Source: Rikenella microfusus (lineage in GTDB: Bacteria > Bacteroidota > Bacteroidia > Bacteroidales > Tenuifilaceae). Taken from it: a stretch of 64,000 nucleotides of DNA. The first letter of the stretch is position 1, and every line of letters begins with the position of its first letter. The DNA lies in assembly GCA_020722565.1 (NCBI GenBank), contig DYKO01000003.1, positions 62,001 to 126,000 of the forward strand, written 5' to 3'. Positions 17,426-25,628 of this stretch are shown piece by piece. The notes under the pieces were generated by a model. The model worked only from the letters and a program-made list of their open reading frames with translations. It was not told the DNA's origin and did no database searches. Position numbers and translations under genes: made by a program.

Positions 17426-18418
17426 TTGATACGTTTCCCGAAGTCAAGGTGGTTTAGTGCCTTTTTGTTTTTAACACTGGCCGTAATTTTACTGTACTAT
17501 GCCTTTGGCAATGTTGATATAAAACATCTTTCCGAAGGGTTTAAAAATGTAAACTATTTTTGGATAGCGGTATCGTTAGCTATAGCCTTGTTGGCGCATG
17601 CACTAAGAGCATTACGGTGGGGTTATTTGATTGAATCCTTGGGATCAAAACCAAAATTTACGAATCTTTTTAGTGCGGTTATGTTTGGCTACTTGGCCAA
17701 CCTTGCACTTCCCCGTTTTGGAGAGATAGCAAAATGCGGAAGCATAAGAAAAGTCGATAATGTAAGGTTTGATCAGTTGGTAGGTACCGTTGTAGTAGAA
17801 CGAGCAGCGGATTTATTGATGCTTCTACTGTTCACAATAGCAATAGTCCTAATCAATTTAGATAAGTTTGGAAGTTACATTTATAATCGAATAGTCCTTC
17901 CGTTGCATCAAAAGGCCCTTCATATGGAAGGGTACAAATTGGTTATTACTGTGACAATAGCCTTGGTTTTTATTTTTGGGATGTGGCTTTTGCTCCGTAC
18001 CAACTTTTTTGGTGAACGTCTTAATGGAAAAATTAGGAATGGTGTTAAGGGGGTGCTTGAAGGTTTGAAAGCCATATACCACACACCGCATATGTTTGGG
18101 TTTATTTTAACATCAATCTTAATTTGGTTATGCTACTGGTTAATGACCTGGACACTGTTTTATTCAACGCCAATAACTGCAGATCTTCATATATGGGATG
18201 CTCTATTTATAATGGTAATAGGTTCCTACGGAATGACTGTACCGGTTCAGGGAGGGTTTGGTGCCTACCATATTATAGCAGCCTCGGCACTGGGCATATA
18301 TGGAATAACCTATGAGGATGGGCTTATATTTGCTGTAATTTCGCATGAATCGCAGACCCTGCTGCTCATAGTTATAGGGTTGATTTCAATGTTGTATCTT
18401 TTTATAAAAAGAAAATAA
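17426..18418 (+). CDS. UPF0104/LPG-synthase-type membrane protein (YbhN/AglD-like)
   Basis: A 330-residue inner-membrane protein with about 7-8 hydrophobic segments of the lysylphosphatidylglycerol synthase/UPF0104 transmembrane family. ALRALRWGYLIESLG, YLANLALPRFGEIAKC and VVERAADLLMLLL match the conserved core; PVQGGFGAYHIIAASALGIYG is the family C-terminal motif. There is no soluble aminoacyl-transferase domain, so it is not an MprF enzyme; a lipid-flipping or glycolipid role is only possible. The frame has no ATG between an in-frame TAG at 17414 and the protein's first membrane helix, so the TTG at 17426 is taken as start. It follows panD by 21 bases. Confidence 0.82.
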   Translation: MIRFPKSRWFSAFLFLTLAVILLYYAFGNVDIKHLSEGFKNVNYFWIAVSLAIALLAHALRALRWGYLIESLGSKPKFTNLFSAVMFGYLANLALPRFGEIAKCGSIRKVDNVRFDQLVGTVVVERAADLLMLLLFTIAIVLINLDKFGSYIYNRIVLPLHQKALHMEGYKLVITVTIALVFIFGMWLLLRTNFFGERLNGKIRNGVKGVLEGLKAIYHTPHMFGFILTSILIWLCYWLMTWTLFYSTPITADLHIWDALFIMVIGSYGMTVPVQGGFGAYHIIAASALGIYGITYEDGLIFAVISHESQTLLLIVIGLISMLYLFIKRK

Positions 18419-18529
18419 GCGGGATAGCCACTAGTGCAATATCTAATGTACGTGAAAAAAAAAGTAAGACGAAGCATTATTAAGTTACTCCCAAAAACGA
18501 GCAGCTAACAGCAAAAAATTTTTTAGGAG

Positions 18530-18625
18530 AAAGTATAAAAAGAGTTACATTTGGGACTTGAATGTGGAACGATTTGGCTGATTGCAACCACACTAATAAA
18601 TGCTAAAACAGCGGATATTCCGGCA
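18530..18625 (+). ncRNA. Candidate SAM-sensing leader (S-box-like) upstream of metK
   Basis: The 259-base gap before metK contains, in S-box order, AAGAG (18540-18544), GGGAC (18553-18557), GCAACC (18584-18589) and TGCTAAA (18601-18607). Possible stems are ACATT/AATGT (18547-18551 with 18561-18565) and GCTG/CAGC (18577-18580 with 18609-18612). SAM control of SAM synthetase would make sense. The fit to the classical S-box is partial: the P3 stem after GCAACC is weak and no transcription terminator follows, so control would have to be at translation. This is a candidate only. Confidence 0.42.
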
Positions 18626-18677
18626 ATCGATCAAACCTTCCCAGTTAACTTTTGTTTAACATAAAAATTTTATACTC

Positions 18678-19946
18678 ATGGGATATTTATTTACGTCGGA
18701 AAGTGTATCGGAGGGGCATCCCGATAAGATTGCCGATCAGATTTCAGATGCCCTTCTTGACGAATTTTTACGCCGCGATCCTGAATCGAGGGTAGCATGT
18801 GAAACTTTGGTTACTACTGGTTTAGTAGTGTTAAGCGGTGAGGTTAAGACAGGGGCATATGTAGATGTTCAGGAGGTGGCACGCAAAGTAATTAAGCGTA
18901 TTGGGTACACACGTCATGAGCTGAGGTTTGATGCGGATTCATGTGGAGTTATATCATCTATTCATGAGCAGTCGCCTGATATTAACCGTGGTGTAGAGAG
19001 GGGAGATGAATTCTCTCAGGGAGCTGGTGACCAAGGCATGATGTTTGGCTACGCAAACCGCGAAACCGATGATTACATGCCGCTTGCCCTTGTGCTATCG
19101 CATGTGTTGCTAATGGAGCTTGCTAAAATACGACGCGAAGGCAAGCAAATGACCTATCTTCGACCCGATGCCAAATCGCAGGTTACCATTGAGTACGACG
19201 ATAATAACCAGCCTAAGCGTGTACATACCATAGTGGTATCTACCCAGCACGATGAGTTTGATACCGATGATGCTCGCATGCTGCAAAAGATTAAGGATGA
19301 TGTTAGCAACATCCTCATTCCTCGTGCAAAGGCACGTTTCCCCGTACGAGTTCAAAGGCTGTTCGACAATAATTACATACTACATGTTAATCCAACCGGG
19401 AAATTTGTAATAGGTGGACCGCATGGCGATACCGGTTTAACAGGGCGAAAAATTATTGTTGATACCTATGGCGGAAAGGGAGCCCATGGTGGTGGAGCTT
19501 TTTCAGGAAAGGATTCCAGCAAGGTTGACCGTTCAGGGGCATACGCTGCCCGTCATATTGCCAAAAACATGGTTGCAGCAGGAATAGCCGATGAGGTTCT
19601 CATACAGGTAGCATATGCTATTGGTGTTGCTGAACCCGTTGGTTTATATGTAAATACCTACGGAACCTCGCATGTTAAAATGACTGATGGCCAAATAGCC
19701 GACAAGATATTAAAGATTTTTGACCTACGCCCGGGAGCCATTGTTAGGCGTTTTGGGTTAAAAAATCCAATTTTTGAGGAAACCGCAGCATACGGCCATT
19801 TTGGTCGCGATTACTATAAACGTGAAGTAGAATTCATTAAAAACGGAAACTGCGAAGGAGAGCGAATTGTAAAAAAAGAGGTGGAATTCTTTACCTGGGA
19901 GAAGCTGGATTATGTGGATATCCTCAGAAAAGAGTTTGGATTATAA
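18678..19946 (+). CDS. metK: S-adenosylmethionine synthetase
   Basis: MetK makes S-adenosylmethionine from methionine and ATP. The 422-residue protein is longer than the E. coli enzyme (about 384), the usual length for Bacteroidota. [11 protein letters not shown] (11-21) is the methionine/ATP site, [12 protein letters not shown] the nucleotide-binding hexapeptide region, and [16 protein letters not shown] the P-loop-like metal/phosphate motif. It has its own leader with a possible SAM sensor upstream and a strong terminator just downstream, so it is likely monocistronic. Confidence 0.98.
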   Translation: MGYLFTSESVSEGHPDKIADQISDALLDEFLRRDPESRVACETLVTTGLVVLSGEVKTGAYVDVQEVARKVIKRIGYTRHELRFDADSCGVISSIHEQSPDINRGVERGDEFSQGAGDQGMMFGYANRETDDYMPLALVLSHVLLMELAKIRREGKQMTYLRPDAKSQVTIEYDDNNQPKRVHTIVVSTQHDEFDTDDARMLQKIKDDVSNILIPRAKARFPVRVQRLFDNNYILHVNPTGKFVIGGPHGDTGLTGRKIIVDTYGGKGAHGGGAFSGKDSSKVDRSGAYAARHIAKNMVAAGIADEVLIQVAYAIGVAEPVGLYVNTYGTSHVKMTDGQIADKILKIFDLRPGAIVRRFGLKNPIFEETAAYGHFGRDYYKREVEFIKNGNCEGERIVKKEVEFFTWEKLDYVDILRKEFGL

Positions 19947-19953
19947 AATGCCT

Positions 19954-19977
19954 AAAGGCCGGTTTTAGCCGGCCTTT
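19954..19977 (+). terminator. Intrinsic terminator after metK
   Basis: Perfect 9-bp stem AAAGGCCGG / CCGGCCTTT with a 6-base loop, followed by a T-rich stretch, 7 bases after the metK stop. Confidence 0.85.
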
Positions 19978-20088
19978 TAAATTTATTTGGCAGCTGAATG
20001 AACCCAAAAGTTAACAAAAGTTTTAAAAGGTTGGGTGATTTATTGAATAGAAATAGTTTTAACTTTACGCAAAATAAAGATTAGGAAT

Positions 20089-20904
20089 ATGCTTGCTTAC
20101 ATAACCTGGAACATTGATCCCGAAATTTTTAGGCTTGGACCCCTGTCGGTAAGGTACTACGGAATAATGTGGGCACTGGCCTTTTATGTAGGATACATAA
20201 TATTTAACCGTTTTGTAAAACGGGAGCAACTCCCCGAGGGTTTTCTCGATTCGCTGACCATGTATATGGTTGTAGGAACTGTGATAGGAGCACGTTTAGG
20301 TCATTGCCTATTTTACGAACCAGAGTACTACCTTAGTAATCCGCTTGAAATACTCAAGATTTGGCACGGAGGATTAGCTAGTCATGGTGCCGCAATAGGA
20401 ATATTGATAGCTCTATATCTTTTTGCTCGAAAGTATAAAGTACCTATTATTTATGTAATAGATAGGGTAGTGATAACAGTAGCTATTGGTGGAACCTTTA
20501 TACGTTTAGGAAACCTAATGAATTCCGAAATATATGGTGTTGAAACTACCCTTCCCTGGGGGTTCATTTTCGTTCGCAATGGTGAGGTACTACCTAAGCA
20601 TCCCACACAGCTTTACGAAGTTCTTTCGTATCTGGCCATATTTTTTATACTTTACTGGCTTTACACTAGGGCGAATGGTAAGTTGAGAAACGGATTCATC
20701 TTTGGAATTTTTCTAATTTTACTTTTCGGAGCCCGTTTTCTAATTGAATATGTTAAGGAACCTCAGGTAGAATTTGAGAAGCACATGATGCTGAATATGG
20801 GGCAATGGTTAAGCGTGCCATTTATAATTGCTGGAATAGTTTTTTTGATCTACTCATATCTAAAGCCAACTGTATTTGAACCCAACTTTCAAAAGAAAAA
20901 GTGA
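20089..20904 (+). CDS. lgt: Prolipoprotein diacylglyceryl transferase
   Basis: Lgt transfers diacylglycerol from phosphatidylglycerol to the lipobox cysteine of prolipoproteins, in the inner membrane; several substrates are encoded in this window. The 271-residue protein has seven or so membrane segments. SVRYYGIMWALAFYVGY, GARLGHCLFYEP, HGGLASHGAAIG (with the catalytic His region) and the Lgt signature RLGNLMNSEIYG are present, then HPTQLYEVLSY and FGARFLIEYVKEPQ. It stands alone between the metK terminator and the fnl genes. Confidence 0.96.
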   Translation: MLAYITWNIDPEIFRLGPLSVRYYGIMWALAFYVGYIIFNRFVKREQLPEGFLDSLTMYMVVGTVIGARLGHCLFYEPEYYLSNPLEILKIWHGGLASHGAAIGILIALYLFARKYKVPIIYVIDRVVITVAIGGTFIRLGNLMNSEIYGVETTLPWGFIFVRNGEVLPKHPTQLYEVLSYLAIFFILYWLYTRANGKLRNGFIFGIFLILLFGARFLIEYVKEPQVEFEKHMMLNMGQWLSVPFIIAGIVFLIYSYLKPTVFEPNFQKKK

Positions 20905-21326
20905 TAGGTGATTTGTAACTATATAAAACAGGGTGCGGGAAAGGATAAGATTAAAAAATAAGTTGCTGAACATTGTTTGATGAATCTTGCACGTGATTGG
21001 TTATGGGTAGAGTATATGCAGAAAACTGAAGTTGCATGCGTGCCATATATGCCTGATTAAATGCCATTGTTCTGTATTAACCAGTGGCCTGTCTTTAATT
21101 AACCACAGAGAAAAATTCCAATAATATTAAGTAAAGCGCAATAGTTAGTGCGTAAGAGGGAGTTCTCCGTGTTACTGCATTAATTGAGGGTAGCAATCAT
21201 CCGATGTTTGTAGAAAAATAGAATTTGTTGGTAATCAACAACGGAGCTGAGCAAATATTAACACATAAGCCTTTCGTAAAAGAGTAAAGTAGGTTCTTTA
21301 TTGTACCATCGTGTCGCATTTATCGT
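20905..21326 (+). other. Intergenic region with ACCACAGAG-type repeat half-sites
   Basis: About 420 bases between lgt and the fnlA promoter. No convincing gene is present; the longest frame with an ATG is about 27 codons and unrecognised. It contains AACCACAGAG (about 21099-21108) and, 60 bases on, CTCCGTGTTA, an imperfect inverted pair of the kind that also occurs at 25469-25496. Similar motifs flank the other fnl genes. Confidence 0.4.
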
Positions 21327-21334
21327 TAAATTTG
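21327..21334 (+). promoter_or_regulatory. -7 box of the fnlA promoter
   Basis: TAAATTTG matches TAnnTTTG. Transcription would begin near 21341, 12 bases before the ATG at 21353, which excludes the longer reading that starts with GTG at 21311. A TTG lies 23 bases upstream, farther than usual for a -33 box. Confidence 0.45.
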
Positions 21335-21352
21335 GGTATTTATTGGAAAAAT

Positions 21353-22402
21353 ATGACAAAAGATTTATTCAATGGTAAGTCGCTACTAATAACCGGAGGT
21401 AGTGGTTCATTTGGAAATGCGGTACTAAGAAGATTTTTATCAACACAAATTGCTGAGATACGCATTTTTTCACGCGACGAAAAGAAGCAGGATGATATGC
21501 GTAGATTCTATAACGATAGGCGCATCAAGTTTTATATAGGTGATGTTAGGAACGAGGCAAGCATACGCTCGGCCATGGTTGGGGTCGATTTTGTGTTTCA
21601 TGCGGCTGCACTTAAGCAGGTTCCATCGTGTGAGTTTTTTCCGGTTGAGGCGCTTAAAACCAACGCTCTTGGAACCGATAATGTACTTGATGCAGCCGAA
21701 AAATATGGTGTAAAGCGTGTTGTTACCCTTAGCACCGATAAGGCGGTTTACCCAATTAATGCCATGGGGATAACCAAGGCTCTTATGGAAAAGATAATGA
21801 TAGCCAGATCGCGAAATAACAATCCTAAAGAACAGGTGTTTTGCGGTACACGATATGGCAACGTAATGGCCTCGCGCGGTTCTGTTATCCCACTTTTTGT
21901 TGAGCAGATAAAGAACGGGCAACCCCTTACTATTACCGACCCAGGAATGACCAGATACATGATGACTTTAGATGATGCGGTTGACCTTGTCCTTTTTGCC
22001 TTTGAGCATGCGCAACCAGGCGATATTTTTGTTCAAAAGGCTCCCGCTGCCACTATTGAAACACTTGCAATGGCTTTGCTTGAACTTTATCAGGCTAGTA
22101 ATCCCATTAAGGTGATTGGAACGCGTCATGGGGAGAAACTTTATGAGACCCTCCTCACCCGTGAGGAGAAGGTAAAGGCAATTGATATGGGCAACTATTT
22201 CAGAATACCAGCCGATAGCCGCGACCTTAACTATGGCCTTTATTTTAATGAGGGACAAGTTGATATTACTCAAATAGCAGAGTATAACTCTCATAACACC
22301 AAAAGACTTGATGTGGAAGGGATGAAACAATTGTTACTAAAATTACCTATGATCCGTAAGGATATCCTAAGCGAGAATATTAGTCATATTTATGAACCAT
22401 AA
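21353..22402 (+). CDS. fnlA: UDP-GlcNAc 4,6-dehydratase/5-epimerase, first enzyme of the UDP-L-FucNAc pathway (FnlA/WbjB/CapE type)
   Basis: Extended short-chain dehydrogenase that dehydrates and epimerises UDP-GlcNAc, starting the path to UDP-N-acetyl-L-fucosamine. The 349-residue protein has the NAD(P) loop GGSGSFGN (15-22), SRDEKKQDDMRR, FHAAALKQVPSCEFFPVEALKTN and STDKAVYPINAMGITKALMEK. In this subgroup the usual YxxxK is MGxTK, as seen here, so the missing tyrosine is normal. The start is the ATG at 21353; the 14 residues upstream from a GTG do not look like family sequence and lie over the promoter. FnlB and FnlC follow but with long gaps, so the three genes are not tightly packed. Confidence 0.9.
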   Translation: MTKDLFNGKSLLITGGSGSFGNAVLRRFLSTQIAEIRIFSRDEKKQDDMRRFYNDRRIKFYIGDVRNEASIRSAMVGVDFVFHAAALKQVPSCEFFPVEALKTNALGTDNVLDAAEKYGVKRVVTLSTDKAVYPINAMGITKALMEKIMIARSRNNNPKEQVFCGTRYGNVMASRGSVIPLFVEQIKNGQPLTITDPGMTRYMMTLDDAVDLVLFAFEHAQPGDIFVQKAPAATIETLAMALLELYQASNPIKVIGTRHGEKLYETLLTREEKVKAIDMGNYFRIPADSRDLNYGLYFNEGQVDITQIAEYNSHNTKRLDVEGMKQLLLKLPMIRKDILSENISHIYEP

Positions 22403-22451
22403 AAAACCAAATGAACACTGTTAACACAGAAAATTCAGATTCTCTCTGATA

Positions 22452-22831
22452 GTGGGTAAGGGATACCTAATACAAGAGTTGATATCAACAATAGTTGAGT
22501 GTATTTATAAAGGGTATAATACTTTTGGATGCGAATTCTTTGATAAGATTTATGAGAATGATCTCAAAATTGAACTAGAAAAGTTGGGTTTAATTGTAGA
22601 ATGGCAATTATAAATGAAAGTTTTTTATGGTTCAGAAGGTTTTGTGTGCACTTTGCCGATTTAATAGAGAAAAATCGGTAAATAGTTGAACTCAAAACAG
22701 CAGAAGCAATTTTTAAAGAGCAAGAGTAACAATTATTAAATTATTTAAAGGCAGTTCAAATTGAAGTAGTCCTTTTACATAGTTCTGGCAATAAGCCAGA
22801 GGTTAAAGGAAAAATTTTTACAAATAAATAA
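22452..22831 (+). pseudogene. Decayed GxxExxY-family gene between fnlA and fnlB
   Basis: Translation in pieces recovers a GxxExxY protein (small PD-(D/E)XK-like family common in polysaccharide and nucleotide-sugar loci). From 22491 one frame reads IVECIYKGYNTFGCEFFD then KIYENDLKIELEKLGLIVEW and stops; after a frameshift near 22655 another frame reads IVELKTAEAIFKEQE, a stop, then QLLNYLKAVQIEVVLLHSS, ending at TAA 22829-22831. In intact relatives these pieces are continuous (GxxExxYE..., IVELK, QLLNYLK). At least three in-frame stops and one frameshift are present, so it is dead. The original start is uncertain; a GTG at 22452 is the furthest plausible. Confidence 0.8.
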
Positions 22832-22888
22832 TCAGCGTAAATACATTAAATCTGTGCTATTAGAGTTTTATTTAACAAAACATAAACT

Positions 22889-24025
22889 ATGATCAAAGTA
22901 GGCATTACGGGTCAATCGGGCTTTATAGGAACTCATCTTTACAATACTTTAGGATTATACCCCGAAAGGTTTGAGCGCATCCCATTTGAGGATAGCTACT
23001 TTGATAACCCCTACCAACTTGAAAGTTTTGTAAAAGAGTGTGATGCCATTGTACATTTGGCTGCCATGAACCGTCATAATAATCCTGAGGTTATTTATAA
23101 AACCAACATTGATTTGGTAAAAAAACTCATTGCCGCCTGTGAGGCTAGTCAATCGAAACCGCATATCATATTTTCCTCATCAATTCAGGAGGAACGCGAT
23201 AATCTGTACGGGAAATCAAAAAAAGAGGGCCGGTTTCTATTCGAGCAATGGGCTGCAAAGAATAGTTCGAAATTTACAGCATTTATCATTCCCAACGTGT
23301 TTGGCCCATTTGGTAAGCCTTATTATAACTCGGTTGTGGCAACTTTTTGTCATCAATTAACTCATGGCGAAGAGCCTAAAATTGAAATAGATGGCGAGTT
23401 AAAACTGATTTACGTTTCGGCACTAGTGGACCATTTTATTAAAAAAATATTTACAAAGGATGAGAACAATGGGTTGCATGGTGAAAAAATAAATATACCA
23501 CACACCACGACCATTAAAGTTTCGGTTATTTTGGATATATTAAAAGATTTTAAGGTAAACTATTTTGAGAAAGGAATATTTCCGAACTTTTCCGAAACCT
23601 TTACCCGCAACCTTTTTAATACCTTTGTATGTTACATCGACCATGAAAAGTTTTTTCCCCGTCCACTCGAGTTAAAATCCGACAACAGGGGATCGTTTGT
23701 GGAAACCGTTAAGTTAAATAGCGGCGGACAGGTTTCGTTTTCTACCACAAAGCCAGGAGTTACTCGTGGAAATCATTTTCATACCCGCAAGGCTGAACGA
23801 TTTGCGGTGATAAAGGGGAAGGCAGTTATTGAGCTGCGAAGGATTGGTAGCAATAAAAAATTTACCTTTGAAATTGATGGCGATAAAAACCCTGCATTTG
23901 TAGATATGCCAATTTGGTACACCCACAATATCAAGAATGTTGGGAACGATGATGTTTACACCATTTTCTGGATAAGTGAGCACTTTAACCCCAACGATAC
24001 CGATACCTATTTTGAAACCGTTTAA
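22889..24025 (+). CDS. fnlB: UDP-2-acetamido-2,6-dideoxy-hexulose reductase (FnlB/WbjC/CapF type), SDR plus cupin
   Basis: Second enzyme of the UDP-L-FucNAc path, combining an N-terminal NAD(P)-dependent reductase with a C-terminal cupin that assists epimerisation at C3. The 378-residue protein has the loop ITGQSGFIGTHL (6-17), IVHLAAMNRHNNPE and the catalytic LYGKSKKEGR (YxxxK). The cupin at about 285-378 carries RGNHFHTRKAERFAVIKGKA with its metal-binding His pair, and WYTHNIKNVG. This two-domain order is diagnostic of the CapF/WbjC group. The gap to fnlA is filled by the decayed GxxExxY gene. Confidence 0.9.
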   Translation: MIKVGITGQSGFIGTHLYNTLGLYPERFERIPFEDSYFDNPYQLESFVKECDAIVHLAAMNRHNNPEVIYKTNIDLVKKLIAACEASQSKPHIIFSSSIQEERDNLYGKSKKEGRFLFEQWAAKNSSKFTAFIIPNVFGPFGKPYYNSVVATFCHQLTHGEEPKIEIDGELKLIYVSALVDHFIKKIFTKDENNGLHGEKINIPHTTTIKVSVILDILKDFKVNYFEKGIFPNFSETFTRNLFNTFVCYIDHEKFFPRPLELKSDNRGSFVETVKLNSGGQVSFSTTKPGVTRGNHFHTRKAERFAVIKGKAVIELRRIGSNKKFTFEIDGDKNPAFVDMPIWYTHNIKNVGNDDVYTIFWISEHFNPNDTDTYFETV

Positions 24026-24130
24026 GGCGAATGGGACACAGATAAAACAGATTTTATATATTATTGCTGATTTTAACTGCGAAAATTTTTTAAATCAGAG
24101 TTTTTCGGCGTTCTATTAATTTAAAAAATA

Positions 24131-25270
24131 ATGAAGAAACTTAAAGTCCTAACCGTAGTTGGAACACGTCCCGAGATAATTCGTTTGTCGCGTGTAATGG
24201 CAAAGCTCGACGAGAGTCCTGCAATAGAACATATTACCGTACACACCGGTCAGAATTACGACTACGAGCTTAACCAGATATTCTACGACGATATGCGTAT
24301 TCATAAACCAGACTACTACTTGGAAGCTGCCGGCGAAAATGCCACTGCAACCATTGGTCAGATCCTAATTAAAATAGATCCGCTTTTTGAGATGCATAAA
24401 CCCGATGCCCTTCTGGTTTTAGGTGACACAAATAGTTGTCTTTGCGCAATACCCGCAAAGAAACGGCATATTCCTATTTTTCATATGGAGGCAGGAAATC
24501 GCTGCTTCGATCAACGCGTTCCCGAAGAGACTAACCGTAAGATAGTGGACCATATAGCCGACATTAACCTTACCTATAGCGATATAGCACGCGAATACCT
24601 GCTTAGCGAAGGGATTCCTGCCGATCGCGTTATAAAAACCGGTTCTCCCATGTTTGAGGTGCTCAATCATTACCTACCACGCATACAGCAATCCAATGTT
24701 CTTTCACGGTTAAACCTGAAAAAAGGCGAGTACTTCGTGGTCTCGGCACACCGCGAGGAGAACATAAACTCGGAGCGAAACTTTGCTAAGCTTATTGAAT
24801 CGCTCAACCTAATAGCAGAAACCTATGGATACCCAATAATTGTTAGTACACATCCCCGCACACGAAAAAGAATTGATTCACAAGATGTAAAGGTAAATCC
24901 GTTGGTTAATTTTCTTAAACCACTTGGCTTTACTGATTATAATGCCCTTCAGCTGAACGCTTTTGCTGTGCTATCCGATAGTGGTACAATATCGGAGGAA
25001 TCGAGTATTTTGAATTTTAGGGCCTTAAATATCCGTGAGGCGCATGAACGACCTGAGGCCATGGAGGAGGCTTCCGTTATGATGGTTGGCCTAAATCCCG
25101 AACGCATTTTGCAGGGATTGGCACAGGTACAGCAACAAAAAATCGGCTCGGAGCGCAATTTTAGCCCGGTAGCCGATTACTCCATGCCCAACGTTTCCGA
25201 TAAGGTGGTAAGGATTATCCTTAGCTATACTGATTATATAAAAAGGGTTATATGGATGGAGGAAGTATAA
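24131..25270 (+). CDS. fnlC: UDP-N-acetyl-hexosamine 2-epimerase (FnlC/WbjD/CapG type)
   Basis: Third enzyme, epimerising the C2 position to give UDP-L-FucNAc. It belongs to the WecB/UDP-GlcNAc 2-epimerase fold. The 379-residue protein shows VGTRPEIIRLSRV (10-22), HTGQNYDYELNQIFYDD, LVLGDTNSCLCAI, HMEAGNRCFDQRVPEETNRKIVDH and VLSDSGTISEESSILNFRALNIREAHERPEA; the last segment is duplicated as debris at 27460-27565. The NRCFDQRVPEE wording (rather than LRT..PFPEE) is typical of the FnlC/WbjD subgroup as opposed to WecB. It is the last plus-strand gene before the minus-strand polysaccharide genes. Confidence 0.88.
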   Translation: MKKLKVLTVVGTRPEIIRLSRVMAKLDESPAIEHITVHTGQNYDYELNQIFYDDMRIHKPDYYLEAAGENATATIGQILIKIDPLFEMHKPDALLVLGDTNSCLCAIPAKKRHIPIFHMEAGNRCFDQRVPEETNRKIVDHIADINLTYSDIAREYLLSEGIPADRVIKTGSPMFEVLNHYLPRIQQSNVLSRLNLKKGEYFVVSAHREENINSERNFAKLIESLNLIAETYGYPIIVSTHPRTRKRIDSQDVKVNPLVNFLKPLGFTDYNALQLNAFAVLSDSGTISEESSILNFRALNIREAHERPEAMEEASVMMVGLNPERILQGLAQVQQQKIGSERNFSPVADYSMPNVSDKVVRIILSYTDYIKRVIWMEEV

Positions 25271-25325
25271 GGATAAAGGTTAAAGATAAAAGGTTAAAGA
25301 TAAAAGATAAAAGAGCAAAGACAAA
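25271..25325 (+). repeat. Short tandem repeat after fnlC
   Basis: Two perfect 14-bp units GGTTAAAGATAAAA (25278-25291 and 25292-25305) with partial copies (GGATAAA before, GATAAAA after). No coding role; it begins directly at the fnlC stop. Confidence 0.75.
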
Positions 25326-25628
25326 AGAAGATAAGTGCTATAATCTTTTACGATTGCTCTTATAAATTATTCGTAAATAAAGAATACTTACTTCTTGTGA
25401 TTGCAATGCATGTTTGATTAAGTTTCATAGCTGTGGGTTGCTTATTGCCATGATTTGAAAAATATTAACCACGGAGGGCACAGAGCCACAGAGTTAGGTA
25501 AATATAGCCGATATTGGGAGAAGACTTTGGCGTTGATGTAATAAAAAAATAGATTTTAGGGCTAAAGTTTACCTTTTGAATGCATCAAGGGCAAAATCAA
25601 CATAAATTGCAATTGACAAGATAAAAGG
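25326..25628 (+). other. Convergent intergenic region with ACCACGGAG/CCACAGAG motifs
   Basis: About 300 bases between the tandem repeat and the Wzi-like gene end. No gene was seen. It holds AACCACGGAGG and GCCACAGAG close together (about 25469-25495), relatives of the motif in the gap upstream of fnlA. Confidence 0.4.

Noticed and set aside
20970-21060. A 27-codon ORF in the lgt-fnlA gap
   Set aside because: It is short, has no ribosome-binding or promoter signal and no recognisable motif.
21311-21352. Longer fnlA start (GTG at 21311)
   Set aside because: It would add 14 residues that do not resemble the family and overlap a TAnnTTTG box; the ATG at 21353 matches the family N-terminus.
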